DNA from: Carya illinoinensis
Taxonomy: Eukaryota > Streptophyta > Magnoliopsida > Fagales > Juglandaceae
Length of the DNA: 64,000 nt
Direction of reading: 5' to 3'
NCBI RefSeq assembly: GCF_018687715.1
Contig: NC_056758.1
Coordinates: 30,174,967-30,238,966, forward strand
Below the pieces are notes generated by a model. The model was not told the origin of the DNA. It ran no database searches and saw nothing but the letters and a program-made list of their open reading frames with translations. Positions 21,670-33,441 of this stretch are shown here, piece by piece; the stretch's first letter is position 1; every line of letters begins with the position of its first letter. A program made the position numbers and the translations under genes.

Positions 21670-24067
21670 ATGGCGGTCATCACAGAAAGATTTCAAGCCA
21701 TTCTCGCCCTAGTATTAATAGCTTTGCTCTCTTTTATGGCCGAAGCTTCACGTCATGGCCCTGTCGAAGGTGATTCCGGAGTTTTCGATGTTGCATCCTA
21801 CGGTGCAAAGGCAGATGGTGAGAGCGACGATGCCATGGTGAGTTCAAACTTCGAAACGCACGTACAACTTTATTATTACTATTATTATGATTTACAACGT
21901 ATATAAATCATGCACGCACAAGGCTTTGTGCTTGACTCTGAAAGTTTGGCTTGGGTTTCATGAGATATTGGTGCCTGCCAAGGAACTGTGATCATTAAAA
22001 TGGGGTGACATTTTCTAAAACTAAAAATCCTCTATAATCCCAATATAAATATCTATTTTTAACACGTACGTACGCAGTACCATTTATATGACGCTTTATT
22101 CCTTTGAGCGCGTCCAAATGATTTTTTTCAGTGAAGGCATAGCGACAGCTCTACAAAGAAGATCCAATATGATCAGTTTATAGACGACACATGCTTGTAC
22201 ATGTAGGAACATTATGAATCTCAGTAAACCGGCATTAGCCTCTATATCATAAGCAGTTTTTGTCATTTCAAAAATCATACTCAAGCCCTCTAGATTTGTA
22301 ATCATTTTTTTCATTGTGACGGCCAATTAAAAGTACCATTATATTTTGCAGCCCAATTCAAAATCTGAATTGTTTTGTGACCTCTACTGTTTTGTGAATT
22401 ATATGATTCAGGCATTTGTGAAGGCATGGGTTGCAGCATGTAAATCTAGTGGTGGCTCGGCTAAGCTTGCCATTCCTACAGGGACATATATGACAGGGCC
22501 AGTCGTGTTTCAAGGGCCATGCAAAGGCTCCATGACCGTTGAAGTTCAAGGAACTATTAAAGCAACAACTGATGTTAGTCAATACAGTTCTCCTGAATGG
22601 TTTTCCTTCGAAAACATCGATGGTTTGATGGTCAATGGCGGAGGAACTTTCGATGGTCAAGGCGCGGCTGTGTGGAAGTACAATGACTGTAAAGATAGCT
22701 CAGACTGTCAACTTCTCCCGGCCGTAAGCTACCAAAACCATTTAGATTTTCTTATATATATTTGAACAGGGTGCTGCTTATATATATATATATATATATA
22801 TGATTTTGTTATGTTTGATGCATGCTGCAGTCAATTAAATTCACGTGGGTGAAAAACGCCGTAGTTCATGAGATAACTTCCCTGAATAGCAAAGCGTTCC
22901 ACATGCACGTTGTTGACTGCGACAACTTTAAAGCCCACGACCTCACTATAACTGCGCCAGGTGATAGCCCGAACACGGATGGCATGCATATCAGCAGGTC
23001 TAATCACGTCAGTATATCTGACAGCCAAATTGGAACCGGTGATGATTGCATTTCCATTGGACAAGGGGCAACTCAAGTCTCCATTCAAAACATTGTTTGT
23101 GGCCCCGGACATGGCATAAGGTATTCAAAATCTCATTCCAAGTATATAATGCAGAATTATCATAAGTTTTATTGCAGATGCTTTACATATAAATTGTAGA
23201 AAGCTTAACGTTTTCCTAAAATTACAAGCATCTAGTAATTAACGTCAGTTCCTATACAGATCATATGGCTGCAGAAACAATTATTAATACTGCATGTCTG
23301 CATTGGTCTTCTTAGGATATTCATGATTAATTACTTGATTTCACAGTTTTTTTCATCATCTTTTTAAATTTCTGGATCAACAACGGATAATTCAACAGCT
23401 AGGTATTGAGATTTATCACGACATTAATCTAAATGCTTGTGTTAATAGTGCGTTTTTCTTTTGGTTTTCTATCGGCCTGCAGTGTTGGCAGTCTTGGCAA
23501 ATATAAGGACGAGAAGGATGTGAGTGGGATTTCCGTGACTGGTTGCACACTGAAAGGCACCACGAACGGTGTGAGGATCAAAACCTGGCCGGGCTCACCT
23601 CCAAGCCAAGCCTCGAGCATTGCTTTTGAGGACATAACTATGGATTCGGTTAAAAACCCCATTGTTATTGATCAGAACTACGGTTCCCACAAAAGTCGGG
23701 TAATAGATACATCTTATAATTACTACTGCAAACTCAATCTCTCCTTTAATTTGAAAAGACGAAAAAAGAATCAAATAATGATGATTTGGATTATAATATA
23801 TAATTCGTTTTCATTTTGCGCGCATTGCAGCCATCCCAAGTGAAGATTAGCAACGTCCGTTACACGAACATAAAGGGCACCTCGTTGTCACCTATGGCAG
23901 TGTCAATAGTGTGCAGCTCAGATGTGCCGTGCACGGGGATTGAGATGACCGACATCGATTTGCAAGTCGAGGGAAAGAGTTCAAAATCGGACTCCGTTTC
24001 ATCCTCATGCTCCAATGCAAAGATTACCTTCGGGGGAAAACAGAATCCCCCAGCTTGTGATGTTTAG
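21670..24067 (+). CDS. Polygalacturonase (GH28, exopolygalacturonase-like)
   Basis: It hydrolyses alpha-1,4 galacturonan in pectin and should act in the cell wall. Five exons join in phase: 21670-21837, 22412-22723, 22831-23120, 23483-23699 and 23831-24067 (1224 bp, 407 residues). All introns are GT-AG. The N-terminus is a signal peptide (hydrophobic ILALVLIALLSFMAEA). All four GH28 motifs are present: SPNTDGMH, GTGDDCISIG, GPGHGIS (created across the third splice) and RIKTWPG, so the catalytic Asp residues and His are kept. The start is the first ATG after the TATA box and directly precedes the signal peptide. Length and sequence suit the pollen-type exo-PG clade; that expression is an inference. 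Oddity: the usual Cys after the IDQNY segment is Gly (IDQNYGSHKSR). An AATAAA-like signal follows near 24229. Confidence 0.93.
22779..22801. repeat. (TA)n microsatellite in polygalacturonase intron 2
   Basis: About eleven TA units just before the branch/acceptor region of the intron. Confidence 0.9.
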
Positions 24068-26095
24068 CGTGCTTGTGCATTTTATACGGGTCGATCGGTC
24101 ATGTCGATGTAATAGAAGCTTGCATGCATGGTTAGAGGGTTACAGACGGAGATTTTATTTTATTTTTTGCTGGGAGACAATATCTTCTTTACAAGACGTT
24201 GTATTCTAGTACTTAATGTATGCGTTCTCAAAAAATAAAGAAGAACGAGAATTACATTGGCCTCTGAATGTCGATCGTAGTAGTACTGGCTGCATGTGGA
24301 TCACGTAATAACGCCTCAATAATCTAGAAAACTTTTCTGAATTGATCTCCATACATACAATATAATATTTACAAGATTTTTTGTTACACATGCATGAGAT
24401 CGAGGTCACTTATTTAAAATTAGTCTCCAGAAAACTTAATTATATTCCTGAAGAGATCTTCAGAAACTGTCAAATAAAATGCGTCCAAGCCGAAATATCA
24501 CAAGTACCGCCTCGTCCCGAACCATCGCAAGGAAAATTATAACCAAATCCTTTTTATATGGCATTAACTTGGAGCCAAGGTGCTTTAGCTAGTTAAGTTT
24601 GGACTATAAAATCCCTAAAGCAATTAAAAATAAAGAAAACAACCCTAAAACTAAAAACCTGAAGACTCCATAGACTATATATATATACAAGAGAGATAAG
24701 ATAGAGACTTAAAAAAACCAAAACAGAGAGAGCCGAGGAGGATTTAGCATCTACGGTCACATATTCAATCTCAAAATCTCTTTTCTGGGAATAATCCTAA
24801 CGTAGTAGGAGGAGCTTGCAAAACCAAACCAAAGAAATAACGTTAAATTTCAGATGAACATTTTGGTGAAGAAAGGGATAAAGATCATCACCATAAGATC
24901 TATCTGGTACTTTTGTTCTTGGTGACTCTCAGCCATATCTCAATCTCATCCTGGGTTGAGGAGGGCGACTTGGAAGACGATTTCGGTGGCCGTGATTTGG
25001 GACCATTAGGCTTCTACAACGGTAGAGAACTTCGTTAATAAACCACGAATCGAATGAAAAAGCACATGGGAATCAAAAGGAAGACTGGAAGCTTTTGGAA
25101 TTTTTGAATTGGAAAAATGGAATTCTAATTATTGCTCGCTTATAATTCTTTAACGGACGAATTTAGATGACGGCGTTAATTTTAACGTTAAAACAACAAA
25201 AACTATTAAACCAATAAAATTATGTTAGATAGACACTTTTTATATATAAAGATATATATATAAAATAAAAGGACATAAAACTTGACATCTATTGGACCTA
25301 TCCTCTCTCTCCACTTCTCTATTGTTCGAGCAGTTATATCATAATGATGATCTTTCCATTTACGTACCCATATATGGACAATTAGTCTATTAATTGAAAG
25401 GTATAAATTTATCTAAATTTTTCTTACTTTCTTGAAAGATAGATTACAAAGTATCAGTCTGTAGATATAGGTATATAAGACTCATCGTCCTTGATGACAA
25501 TTAAATTACTTTAAAAAAAATAAAAAGACACGTTATCGATCGAAAACTAATAATATAACTTTAATAAATTAAAAGACACTATACAAAAATCGAAAAATCT
25601 TCTTCGTAGAATGCACAAAATCCTCGTACGGTTGATTTGTTTAAACTTCCAAGATTAATATAAAAAAACTACATATATTAACAATTAATGTACAGCTAAT
25701 TGACACTCGTGGGAATCAGAGGAGGAACTAAAACAATATTATTGGTTAGCTGATTGAAGTTTGAACAAACCCTTTCTTTAGACGTTAGATGAAGTAGTCC
25801 TTAATTAGTACCATGCATGCATGGCACCTGTCATCAATGGCCTTCGACCAAACTAATTAACATCGAGCCAAGTTCTCATTTTGAGAGATTCGACTCTCGC
25901 TTGTCTATTTAATTTGCAAAGAAAAGGAAAAAAGTACCATGAATTAACCTAGCTAGCATTAAAACAATGATGTGATAAAAGACCCATATATCAGCTCCTC
26001 TCTCCCAAAGCTTTTGAAACTCAGATCTCCGGCCGGCCGGCCTTCTGCAAAATGTTATGATCTCTCCCCCTTTTTCCCCCTTTCCCCTTTCGTCT
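24068..26095. other. Spacer between polygalacturonase and a copia element
   Basis: The 3' flank of the polygalacturonase gene, then AT-rich DNA. One stretch (about 24853-25038, +) reads through a hydrophobic run (IYLVLLFLVTLSHISISSW) followed by acidic residues (VEEGDLEDDFGGRDLG) to a stop. It has no in-frame ATG. It may be a relic of a small secreted-protein exon but I cannot assign it. The rest shows nothing. Confidence 0.45.
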
Positions 26096-26434
26096 TATTA
26101 GAGCACCTGCACCTACCTTAGACGACAACACCTCACAAGCATCTGCTGTATGCTCTCAACGAATGCCACGTCCATTGCATCTGCTGCTCACTGTCAACAG
26201 CATCCCATAACAGACTCTGCCCCATAGATTATTGTGACTTTGCTCCATAGAGAATATTGTAGAATCTTCTAGAATGATTTTCCCTTGTAAATGCTACACT
26301 TCTACTATAAATATGAGTGCTACTGTATTGAGGAATCATTGAATACATGAGGAATACTTTTGTTCAAATAACACTCTCTCTGATGTATTTTTACAAATAC
26401 CTTGGGTACACTTACTTTCCTGCTGGTTTAAACA
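26096..26434 (+). repeat. 5' LTR of the copia element at 26096-31024
   Basis: 339 bp, with CTATAAATATGAG (about 26304) as its TATA region and a GTTTAAACA end. It is about 95% alike to the 3' copy by eye. Confidence 0.88.
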
Positions 26435-26479
26435 TGGTATCGAGAGCCTAAAAGGCCAATGCCCATTTTTCTTTCTTCG

Positions 26480-27330
26480 ATCATCATGGCACCACCCAAA
26501 ACCCTCTCCAAATCCCTCCATCACTAATTCAGCCGCACAGCTCATCACTGTCAAACTTTCTATAGATAATTACTTACTCTGGCACACCCAAATCACAACC
26601 TTCCTCCGCGGCAACCAACTCTTTGGATATGTTGACGGGTCCACTCCCATACCTCCTGGCACCATCGATGATGTCCCCAACCCAAACCATTCATTCTGGC
26701 TTCTTCAAGACCAGCTCATCATGTTGGCAATATACTCCTCTCTCACCAATACGGTCCTTCCTCATGTTCTTGATTGTTCACTTCCCAGCAAATATGAGAA
26801 ACTCTTCACAATCTTTACTCTATTCAGTCCATTGCCCACCTCATGCACACGAAATTTCAACTTGCAACTCTAAAAAAAGGGTCCAATTCAATCTCGACCT
26901 ATTTTCATAAAGCTAAGGAGCTCTCTGCTTCTCTCAATGCCGCAGGTCATCCTCACCCTGAATTTGAGTTCATCATCTATTTCTTGACTGGTCTAGGTTC
27001 TGACTTCAAGTCCGTAGTGTCTTCCATCACTACACATCCCGATCCTCTCTCCATTTCTCAGGTTTATAGTTTTCTTGTTAATCATGAGTCACATCTTGCA
27101 CATCAAACCATGTCTCTTCTCTCAACCAATTCTTTCACTGCCAACTCCACCACTACACGAGGCTCTTCTACTCCTTCCAACTGAAGTTGTGGCCGTGGCT
27201 TTCGGTGTGGAAGGGGTGGCCGTAATTTCTCTCCATCTCCTCCTAATTTCTTTTCCTCTGCTCAGACCAATCGACCCACTTGTCAGCTTGGTAATCGTGT
27301 TGGTTACATGGTTGTTTCTTGCTATCATCG
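26480..27330 (+). pseudogene. Copia Gag remnant
   Basis: The readable core is LATLKKGSNSISTYFHKAKE and FLTGLGSDFKSVVSSITTHP (26843-27184). It is typical of the copia capsid region found with short-LTR elements. The upstream part (from MAPPKTLSKSLHH near 26488) contains many stops. The downstream region after the stop at 27182 is Gly/Arg-rich (CGRGFRCGRGGRNFSPSPP). A later CYHRLDH phrase may be a decayed CCHC knuckle. Confidence 0.75.
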
Positions 27331-27399
27331 GCTTGATCATGCATATTAATCTCCTCCTCCTCCTTCTTTATCAGCTAATTTCACCAATTTTCCAAATAC

Positions 27400-28560
27400 G
27401 TCCTTTGCTTCTACTAACTGGTTTCCAGATACTGCTGCTTCGACACACTTTACTTTTGATTTTTCCAAACTTAATCTCGAGTCCACTGCTTATCAAGGGC
27501 CAGACCAAGTAACAATTGGAGATGGATCATCGCTTGCTATTCAAAACTTTGGCCCTGGCTTACTTCCGACTCCATCTGACAATTTCTTCTCTGTCAATTA
27601 CTTCACGTTCCTTTGATTTCTCTCAATTTATTATCTGTTAGACAATTTTGTTTGGATAACTTTGTTTTCTTTGAATTTAACTCATCTGGTTTCTTTGTGA
27701 AGGATTTACATTCCTGGGATACTTCTTCAGGACCCTGTTAAGAACGGCTTATACATACTTCCAACTGATGATAAGGATGTCCACCTTCCCTCACAGCATG
27801 CTTACATTGGCGAAAGGACTTCACCAAATACATGGCACGCTCGTCTTGGTCACCCCTCTCCACGGATCACCTCTTTTACCATACGACATCACAATCTTCT
27901 TGTCACTTCCACATCTACCTCATCCACTTGCTCGACATGTCTTCAAGCCAAGTCTCATGCTCTCACTCATCCACTTTCACCTTCTCAATCGCAATTTTCC
28001 TTTCAGATATTATTTTTAGATGTCTGGGACCTGCGCCTGTGCTATCCTCTAGTGGTTATAGGTTCTATCCTCCAATATTATTTTTCTATTTTTGACGACT
28101 TTATGAAGTATATTTGGTTCTTTCCTTTAAATGCAAAATATGATGTTTCTCAAATTTTTCCAAACTTCGTTAAATTTGTTCGCAATATTTTTTCTAAAAA
28201 TATTATCGCAGTTCAATCTAACTGGGGTGGTGAATTCCGCCCCTTTCATGCCATCTTGCAAAATCTTGGCATTTCTCATAGAATTTCTTGTCCATATTCT
28301 CATGCACAAAATGGTAGTATTGAACGGCGTCATTGCCATATTGTTGAAACTGTGCTATCTCTTTTAGCCTAGTTTTTAGCTCCTACCAAATATTGGGTTA
28401 ATGCTTTCCAAAGAGCAGTTTTTCTTATAAATAGAATGCCCACACCCATCCTTCATCATTTTTCTCCTTTTCAATTACTTTTTAATTCATCACCTGATTA
28501 TAATTTTTTACGTGTTTTTGGCTCGGCCTGTTGGCCCAATCTTCGCCCCTTTAATCGTCA
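27400..28560 (+). pseudogene. Copia protease and integrase remnant with altered active site
   Basis: Frameshifted protease and GAG-pre-integrase sequence leads to an integrase core (28052-28372): FDDFMKYIWFFPL carries the first Asp and SIERRHCHIVET the Glu. The second catalytic Asp is Asn (QSNWGGEF, where copia integrases have SD). Further stops follow (about 28371, 28575). It is not functional. Confidence 0.8.
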
Positions 28561-28997
28561 CAAATTAGAGATGTGATCTCAGCTCTGTGTCTTCTTAGGA
28601 TACACTCTTAATCACAAAGGATATAACTGTTTACACATCCCCACTGGTAGAATTTATATTTCACGAGATGTACGTTTTGATGAAACATTCTTCCCTTTTG
28701 CTTCGGCTTAGTCTTGATCAAATATAGCCCATAGCTCAGCCCAGCCCTATCCATTGCATCTCTTTTCTCCCTCCTTACCAGATCGGGCCCCCTCTATGGA
28801 TCATCAACCTTCTGCCCAGACCAACCCAGTCGAACCTATTTCTCCTCTCAATCCTAACCTTTCAGCCTATTACCGCTAACCCTAACTTCAGCATCATCTC
28901 TTTATTCAGAAAATACTTCTCCTACGCCGACCTCTTCAAACACGTCTCCTGCACCCAATTCTTCAACCCAAATCTCTCGTTTATCACCTAATACATC

Positions 28998-30640
28998 TTC
29001 AACCTCCATCACCAATATTCATCCCATGACCACTCGATCCAAAGCATCCATCACCCGTCCCCTTCATCGACAAGATGGCACCATTTTATGGCCACCACCG
29101 AAACACAATGCTTCTCTTACCACTCATCTACCTATCCCCGACGAGCCTACTTCCTACAAGGAAGCTTCCAAATTTCTTGTTTGGCGAGTAGCCTTGGCCA
29201 GTGAGTTTGAAGCTCTCCTTCACAACGAGACAAGGTCTCTCGTTCCTCCCCATCCCTCTCAAAATCTTCTTAGTTCAAAATGGGTCCTTAAGACCAAACG
29301 GCTTGCCGATGGAACCATTGAATGACGCAAGGCTTGCCTCGTTGCCAAAGGTTTCCATCAACAAGCTGGACTCGATTATTCGGAGACTTTTAGCCTAGTT
29401 GTTAAGCCTGTCACCATACGCCTTTTGCTTTCTATTGCAGTGTCTTGGAACTGGCATCTTCATCAGTTGGATATACAGAACGCCTTCTTGCACAGGAACT
29501 TGGAAAAAGATGTTTTCATGCAGCAAACTACTGGGTTTTTTCATTCTGACTTTCCTCATTTTGTTTGTAAATTAAAAAAAAAAAAATCATCTATGGTTTG
29601 AAACAAGCCCCTAGGGCTTGGTTTGCAAAGCTTAGTTCAAAATTAATTTCACTCGGTTTTCATGCTTCCATCTCTGATTCATCTCTGTTTATCTTTACAT
29701 CTGGTACTGCCTCTGTGTATGTTCTAAGTTACATTGATGACATAGTGGTCACTACCTCTGATTCCTCTCTCATTACTGATTTTATATCATCTCTATCCGC
29801 ATCTTTCCCTGTCAAAGACCTAGGTTCACTTCATTTCCTTTTGGGAATTCATGTCTGTCGCACGGCTAAAGGCCTTTTTTTATCTCAATCTCGTTACATT
29901 TCTCATCTGTTGAAAAAGACTAATGTGCATGAGTCTAAACCTGTGTCAACACCAATGTCTACCTCTGACAAACTTTCAGCCCTTGATGGGTCCTCTGTTG
30001 AGGATCCTCAGCTCTATCGGAGCATGGTTAGTAGTCTCCAGTATCTATCCTTCACTCGTCCAAATATTTCGTTTACAATTAATAAAGTATGTCAGTATAT
30101 GCATTGTTCTCGCCACTCTCACTGGCAAGCTGTCAAATGCATATTACATTATCTCAAACTCACCGTCTCTCCTGGCTTATATTTCTCCTCTGTCTCTCCC
30201 CTTAAATTAATAACATTTTTAGATGCTGATTGGGCTGGTTGCCTGGATGATTGGAAATCGATGGGTGGTTTTTGTGTCTATTTTGGATCTCATTTAGTGT
30301 CTTGGGGTTCTAAGAAACAAGCGACAATAGCTAGATCATCGACTGAAGCTAAATATAAATCAGTTGCAAATACTGCTTGTGAACTTCTTTAGCATTATTA
30401 AAAGAATTGAGAATTTTTATTTCTGATTCCCCACACTTGTTATGTGACAATATTGGTGCAACTTATCTTTCGGCTAATCCAGTTTTACACCCACAGACTA
30501 AATATGTGGACCTTGATTATCATTTTGTACGTGACCATGTTGCTAACAAAACTCTCACTATCTCCTTTGTCTAGAGTAAAGAACAAATTGCAGATATTTT
30601 TACTAAGCCGCTCTCCTTGACACGTTTTACACTCCTACAT
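28998..30640 (+). pseudogene. Copia reverse transcriptase and RNase H remnant
   Basis: The RT start is SSKWVLKTKRLADGTIE, followed by a stop at 29323. Next come [32 protein letters not shown] and, after an A-run at 29574-29586 that shifts the frame, [13 protein letters not shown]. The catalytic box is YIDDIVVT, in an open frame of 264 codons (29598-30392). RNase H motifs are DADWAGCLDDWKS and SSTEAKYKSVA. After a further stop, VDLDYHFVRDHV and ADIFTKPLS end the polyprotein. Confidence 0.88.
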
Positions 30641-30684
30641 TCAAGCCTCATCATCCAATCGGTGCCGCTTAAATCACGAGGGGA

Positions 30685-31024
30685 TATTAAAGCACCTGCA
30701 CCTGCCTTAGACAATAAAACCTCACAAGCATCCGCTGTATGCTCTCAATAGAATGCCACATCCATTGCATCTGCTGCTCACTGTTAACAGCATCCCATAA
30801 CAGACTTTGCCCCATAGATTATTGTGACTTTGCTCCATAGAGAATATTGTAGAATCTTCTAGAATTATTTTTCCTTGTAAATGCTACAATTCTACTATAA
30901 ATATGAGTGCTACTATATTGAGAAATCATTGAATACATGAGGAATACTTTTATTCAAAGAACACTCTCTCTGATGCATTTTTACAAATACCTTGGGTACA
31001 CTTACTTTCCTGCTGGTTCAAACA
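30685..31024 (+). repeat. 3' LTR of the copia element at 26096-31024
   Basis: 340 bp, TATTAAAGCACC to GTTCAAACA; the TATA region is at about 30894. Confidence 0.88.
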
Positions 31025-31491
31025 CGACTGACCTTTCTCTTCCTCTCCCTTAATTTTTTTTTTTTTTTTGTGTGTTATTTCCCCTATCTATTATCTAATT
31101 TGTCATGATGTCCATTTTTATACATATGAGATGCTAGATGTATCTACCATGGTCTACCGCTCATCGACACAAAGATGCCCAATTCGTGGAGTACTCTTTT
31201 CTTTTTTTATTTTTTTTAAGGAGAACAGTACTCCAATTTTATTGATTACCCTCATTTATGCCAGAGGAATACTTTGTACATATAGTGAAACTTGGGAAGT
31301 TACAAAGAGCCCAGTTGTGGAGCTCCTTCCACCTAATCTAACAGAAAATACTCTAGCTAGACGTCATCATGGTGGGATACTGATGACCCCAAATGTAGTC
31401 AACAGCCTACAGACATATCAAGCAATGCCCGTGGTGAGGAGACCTGATATAGATCACCTAACCACGGGGTGACCTGATTTGGGCCACCCCA
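31025..31491. other. Spacer with T-runs
   Basis: T-runs (31051-31069, 31200-31220) flank unremarkable sequence. The open frame here shows no protein family I know. Confidence 0.4.
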
Positions 31492-32119
31492 TGTTGGGTT
31501 TGTAGAGCCTGGTTTTGTAAGCTAAGAAGTACCAAGTAGATTGTTTACTCTACCTAGAGCTTAAGAGAAACTCAAATTGTTCGTTTGAGGTGCGTGCGAC
31601 AGTGGGTTCAATCGAAGCACAACCCTAGTGTTCGCTGAAGGTGCACTCGATGGTTGGCCCAAGCAAATGTTAGATAGAGAGTTTGCTCAAGTGTTGCTAG
31701 ATTGGCTACTCTAGCCAATGTTGGACAGGTTTTTCACTTGAAAGGCATGCTCAAAACTCCAGTTTTGCCGCCATAGGGTTTCTCACACCATGGCCTATAT
31801 ATATGTTATGTTTTAAAGTTTGAAAAAGAGTAGCATTGAACGTGAAATACAAAGAGAAAATTTTGGAGCATTAGAGAGAGGCCCTAGAGAGAGAGTTGAG
31901 ATTTGTGAGTAAAGTGTTGCTCTTGTAACTCACTGTATATTATAATCTCCTTTATCTCCTTTTGATCAATAAAATCGACTGCAGCTAATCTATGGACGTG
32001 GGCATATTACCGAACCATATAAATCTTGTGTCGTGTGATTGATTCATGTGTTTCCGCATTTACTTTCACTATCTTTCTTGTTATCGTTGTTTGTGGGTAT
32101 GGTGTTATTTTTCCTGACA
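31492..32119 (+). mobile_element. Solo LTR, probably Ty1/copia
   Basis: 628 bp from TGTTGGGTTTGTAGAG to TTTTTCCTGACA, with a perfect 5-bp duplication CCCCA (31487-31491 and 32120-32124). The 3' part has a polyadenylation region (GATCAATAAAATCGACTGCA) and CTTGTGTCGTGTGATTGATT, known from plant copia LTRs. There is no internal domain. Confidence 0.85.
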
Positions 32120-32868
32120 CCCCATGTAGGGTGGCACCGGGGATGAACTCGACAGAGTCTCGCTTTTTTTTCTTTTTTTTTTTCCCTTAGTTTTAAGTTT
32201 GTTTTCCAGCTTGGTTTATTATTTGATTTTTGGGATTTATTTTGAATTTAGTTATGATAGAAAATAAAATAATAGAAATAAGATGGAGAAGAGAGAAGGA
32301 ATGAGAGAAACTTTGAAGGCTACATTTTATTATTCTCAACTGTGTTAAATACAAATTATTGGACCCTATTTATAGAAAAATTACGTTGAGATTAGTTAAG
32401 AATAAATTGGAACACTAGAAATAATAATTTCATTTTGTTAAATGAAGATATTATTAGTCAAATGACTATGATTTATTTTTATGAATTACTATGAAAAATA
32501 ATATGATGGTAATTGTTATTTTTCAAATAATATTATATATGAAAATACTACTATTTTTAAATCTAAGAAGAAATATACCAAATATCTCAAGTTGTTAATT
32601 TGTTCCACAAAAGTTCAATAAACCAAAATCTTCAATTTAGATTATTTGTAAGTTATTAATATTTCATTCTATTATTATTATTATTATTATATTCTCATTA
32701 AGATTATAATAACAGAAAACTTATTTGTATTTTAAACGATGAATTAGAGGTTGATAAAAATGTAATTGTGCAAAAAAGAACAAAGATCTAAATGTGAACT
32801 CAAACAAAAGTTACTATTCATGAGGCTATAACCTCTTTTATTTATTGAATATGTATATAAAGATATAC

Positions 32869-32941
<73 letters not shown>

Positions 32942-33173
32942 ATAGAGTTATCAAATCCAATAAATGGAATAATAGAATTGAAAACCTAATGAGCGAAAAG
33001 AAAAACGAGTAAAACCTAGAGGCTATTTTATATATATTCACACATGATTAGCATACTTACTGTTAGGGCTAAGAAAAAATTTAAAAATCCGACTTCATTT
33101 GATCTTTGGCAAAATGGATTTATTTATTTATTTTTTTTAATTTCGGAGTCGAAGGTATCGTCGGATTGACTCT
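32120..33173. other. AT-rich spacer
   Basis: No gene is seen. It contains an AT/GA microsatellite (32867-32937). Close to the next element lies a GGAGTCGAAGG phrase that matches the GACTCC-rich sequence right of that element. Confidence 0.5.
32867..32937. repeat. Compound (AT)n(GA)n microsatellite
   Basis: About ten AT units followed by about 25 uninterrupted GA units. Confidence 0.95.
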
Positions 33174-33375
33174 TATTAAAGCTAGTTAGCTGGCAATGTA
33201 TTTATTCACACATTTTGTACTCGGTTAAGTTAGGTCCAAACTATTTTGTAACTTGTATATAAGTCGGGCACTTATTTTTGTACTTTACTTTTGACCAAAA
33301 CATTATTGACTTTGAAATACATCTAGAGAGCACAAAAGGGAGTTTCCCCAATTTTCGTATTTTAGGTTTTCTACA
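33174..33375 (+). repeat. 5' LTR, 202 bp
   Basis: TATTAAAGCTAGTTAGCTGG to GGTTTTCTACA. The TATA-like GTATATAAG is at about 33257. Confidence 0.9.
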
Positions 33376-33441
33376 TGGTATTAGTAGCGAATCAATTTCT
33401 TCCGCTGATTTCTTCGTTTTGATCTTCTTCGATCTCATAAT

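Larger units (their letters stand above)
26096..31024 (+). mobile_element. Ty1/copia retrotransposon, complete but degenerate
   Basis: About 4.9 kb with LTRs at 26096-26434 and 30685-31024. The 5-bp flanks are CGTCT and CGACT (one mismatch). The primer site TGGTATCGAGAGCC follows the 5' LTR (26435). The purine tract CACGAGGGGA precedes the 3' LTR. Both LTRs begin TATTA instead of TGTTA, so the terminal dinucleotide has mutated or was always atypical. gag, integrase, RT and RNase H remnants lie in copia order with many stops and frameshifts. Confidence 0.9.

Noticed and set aside
32838..33041. Minus-strand open frame rich in Leu-Ser
   Set aside because: It is created by the GA/AT microsatellite.
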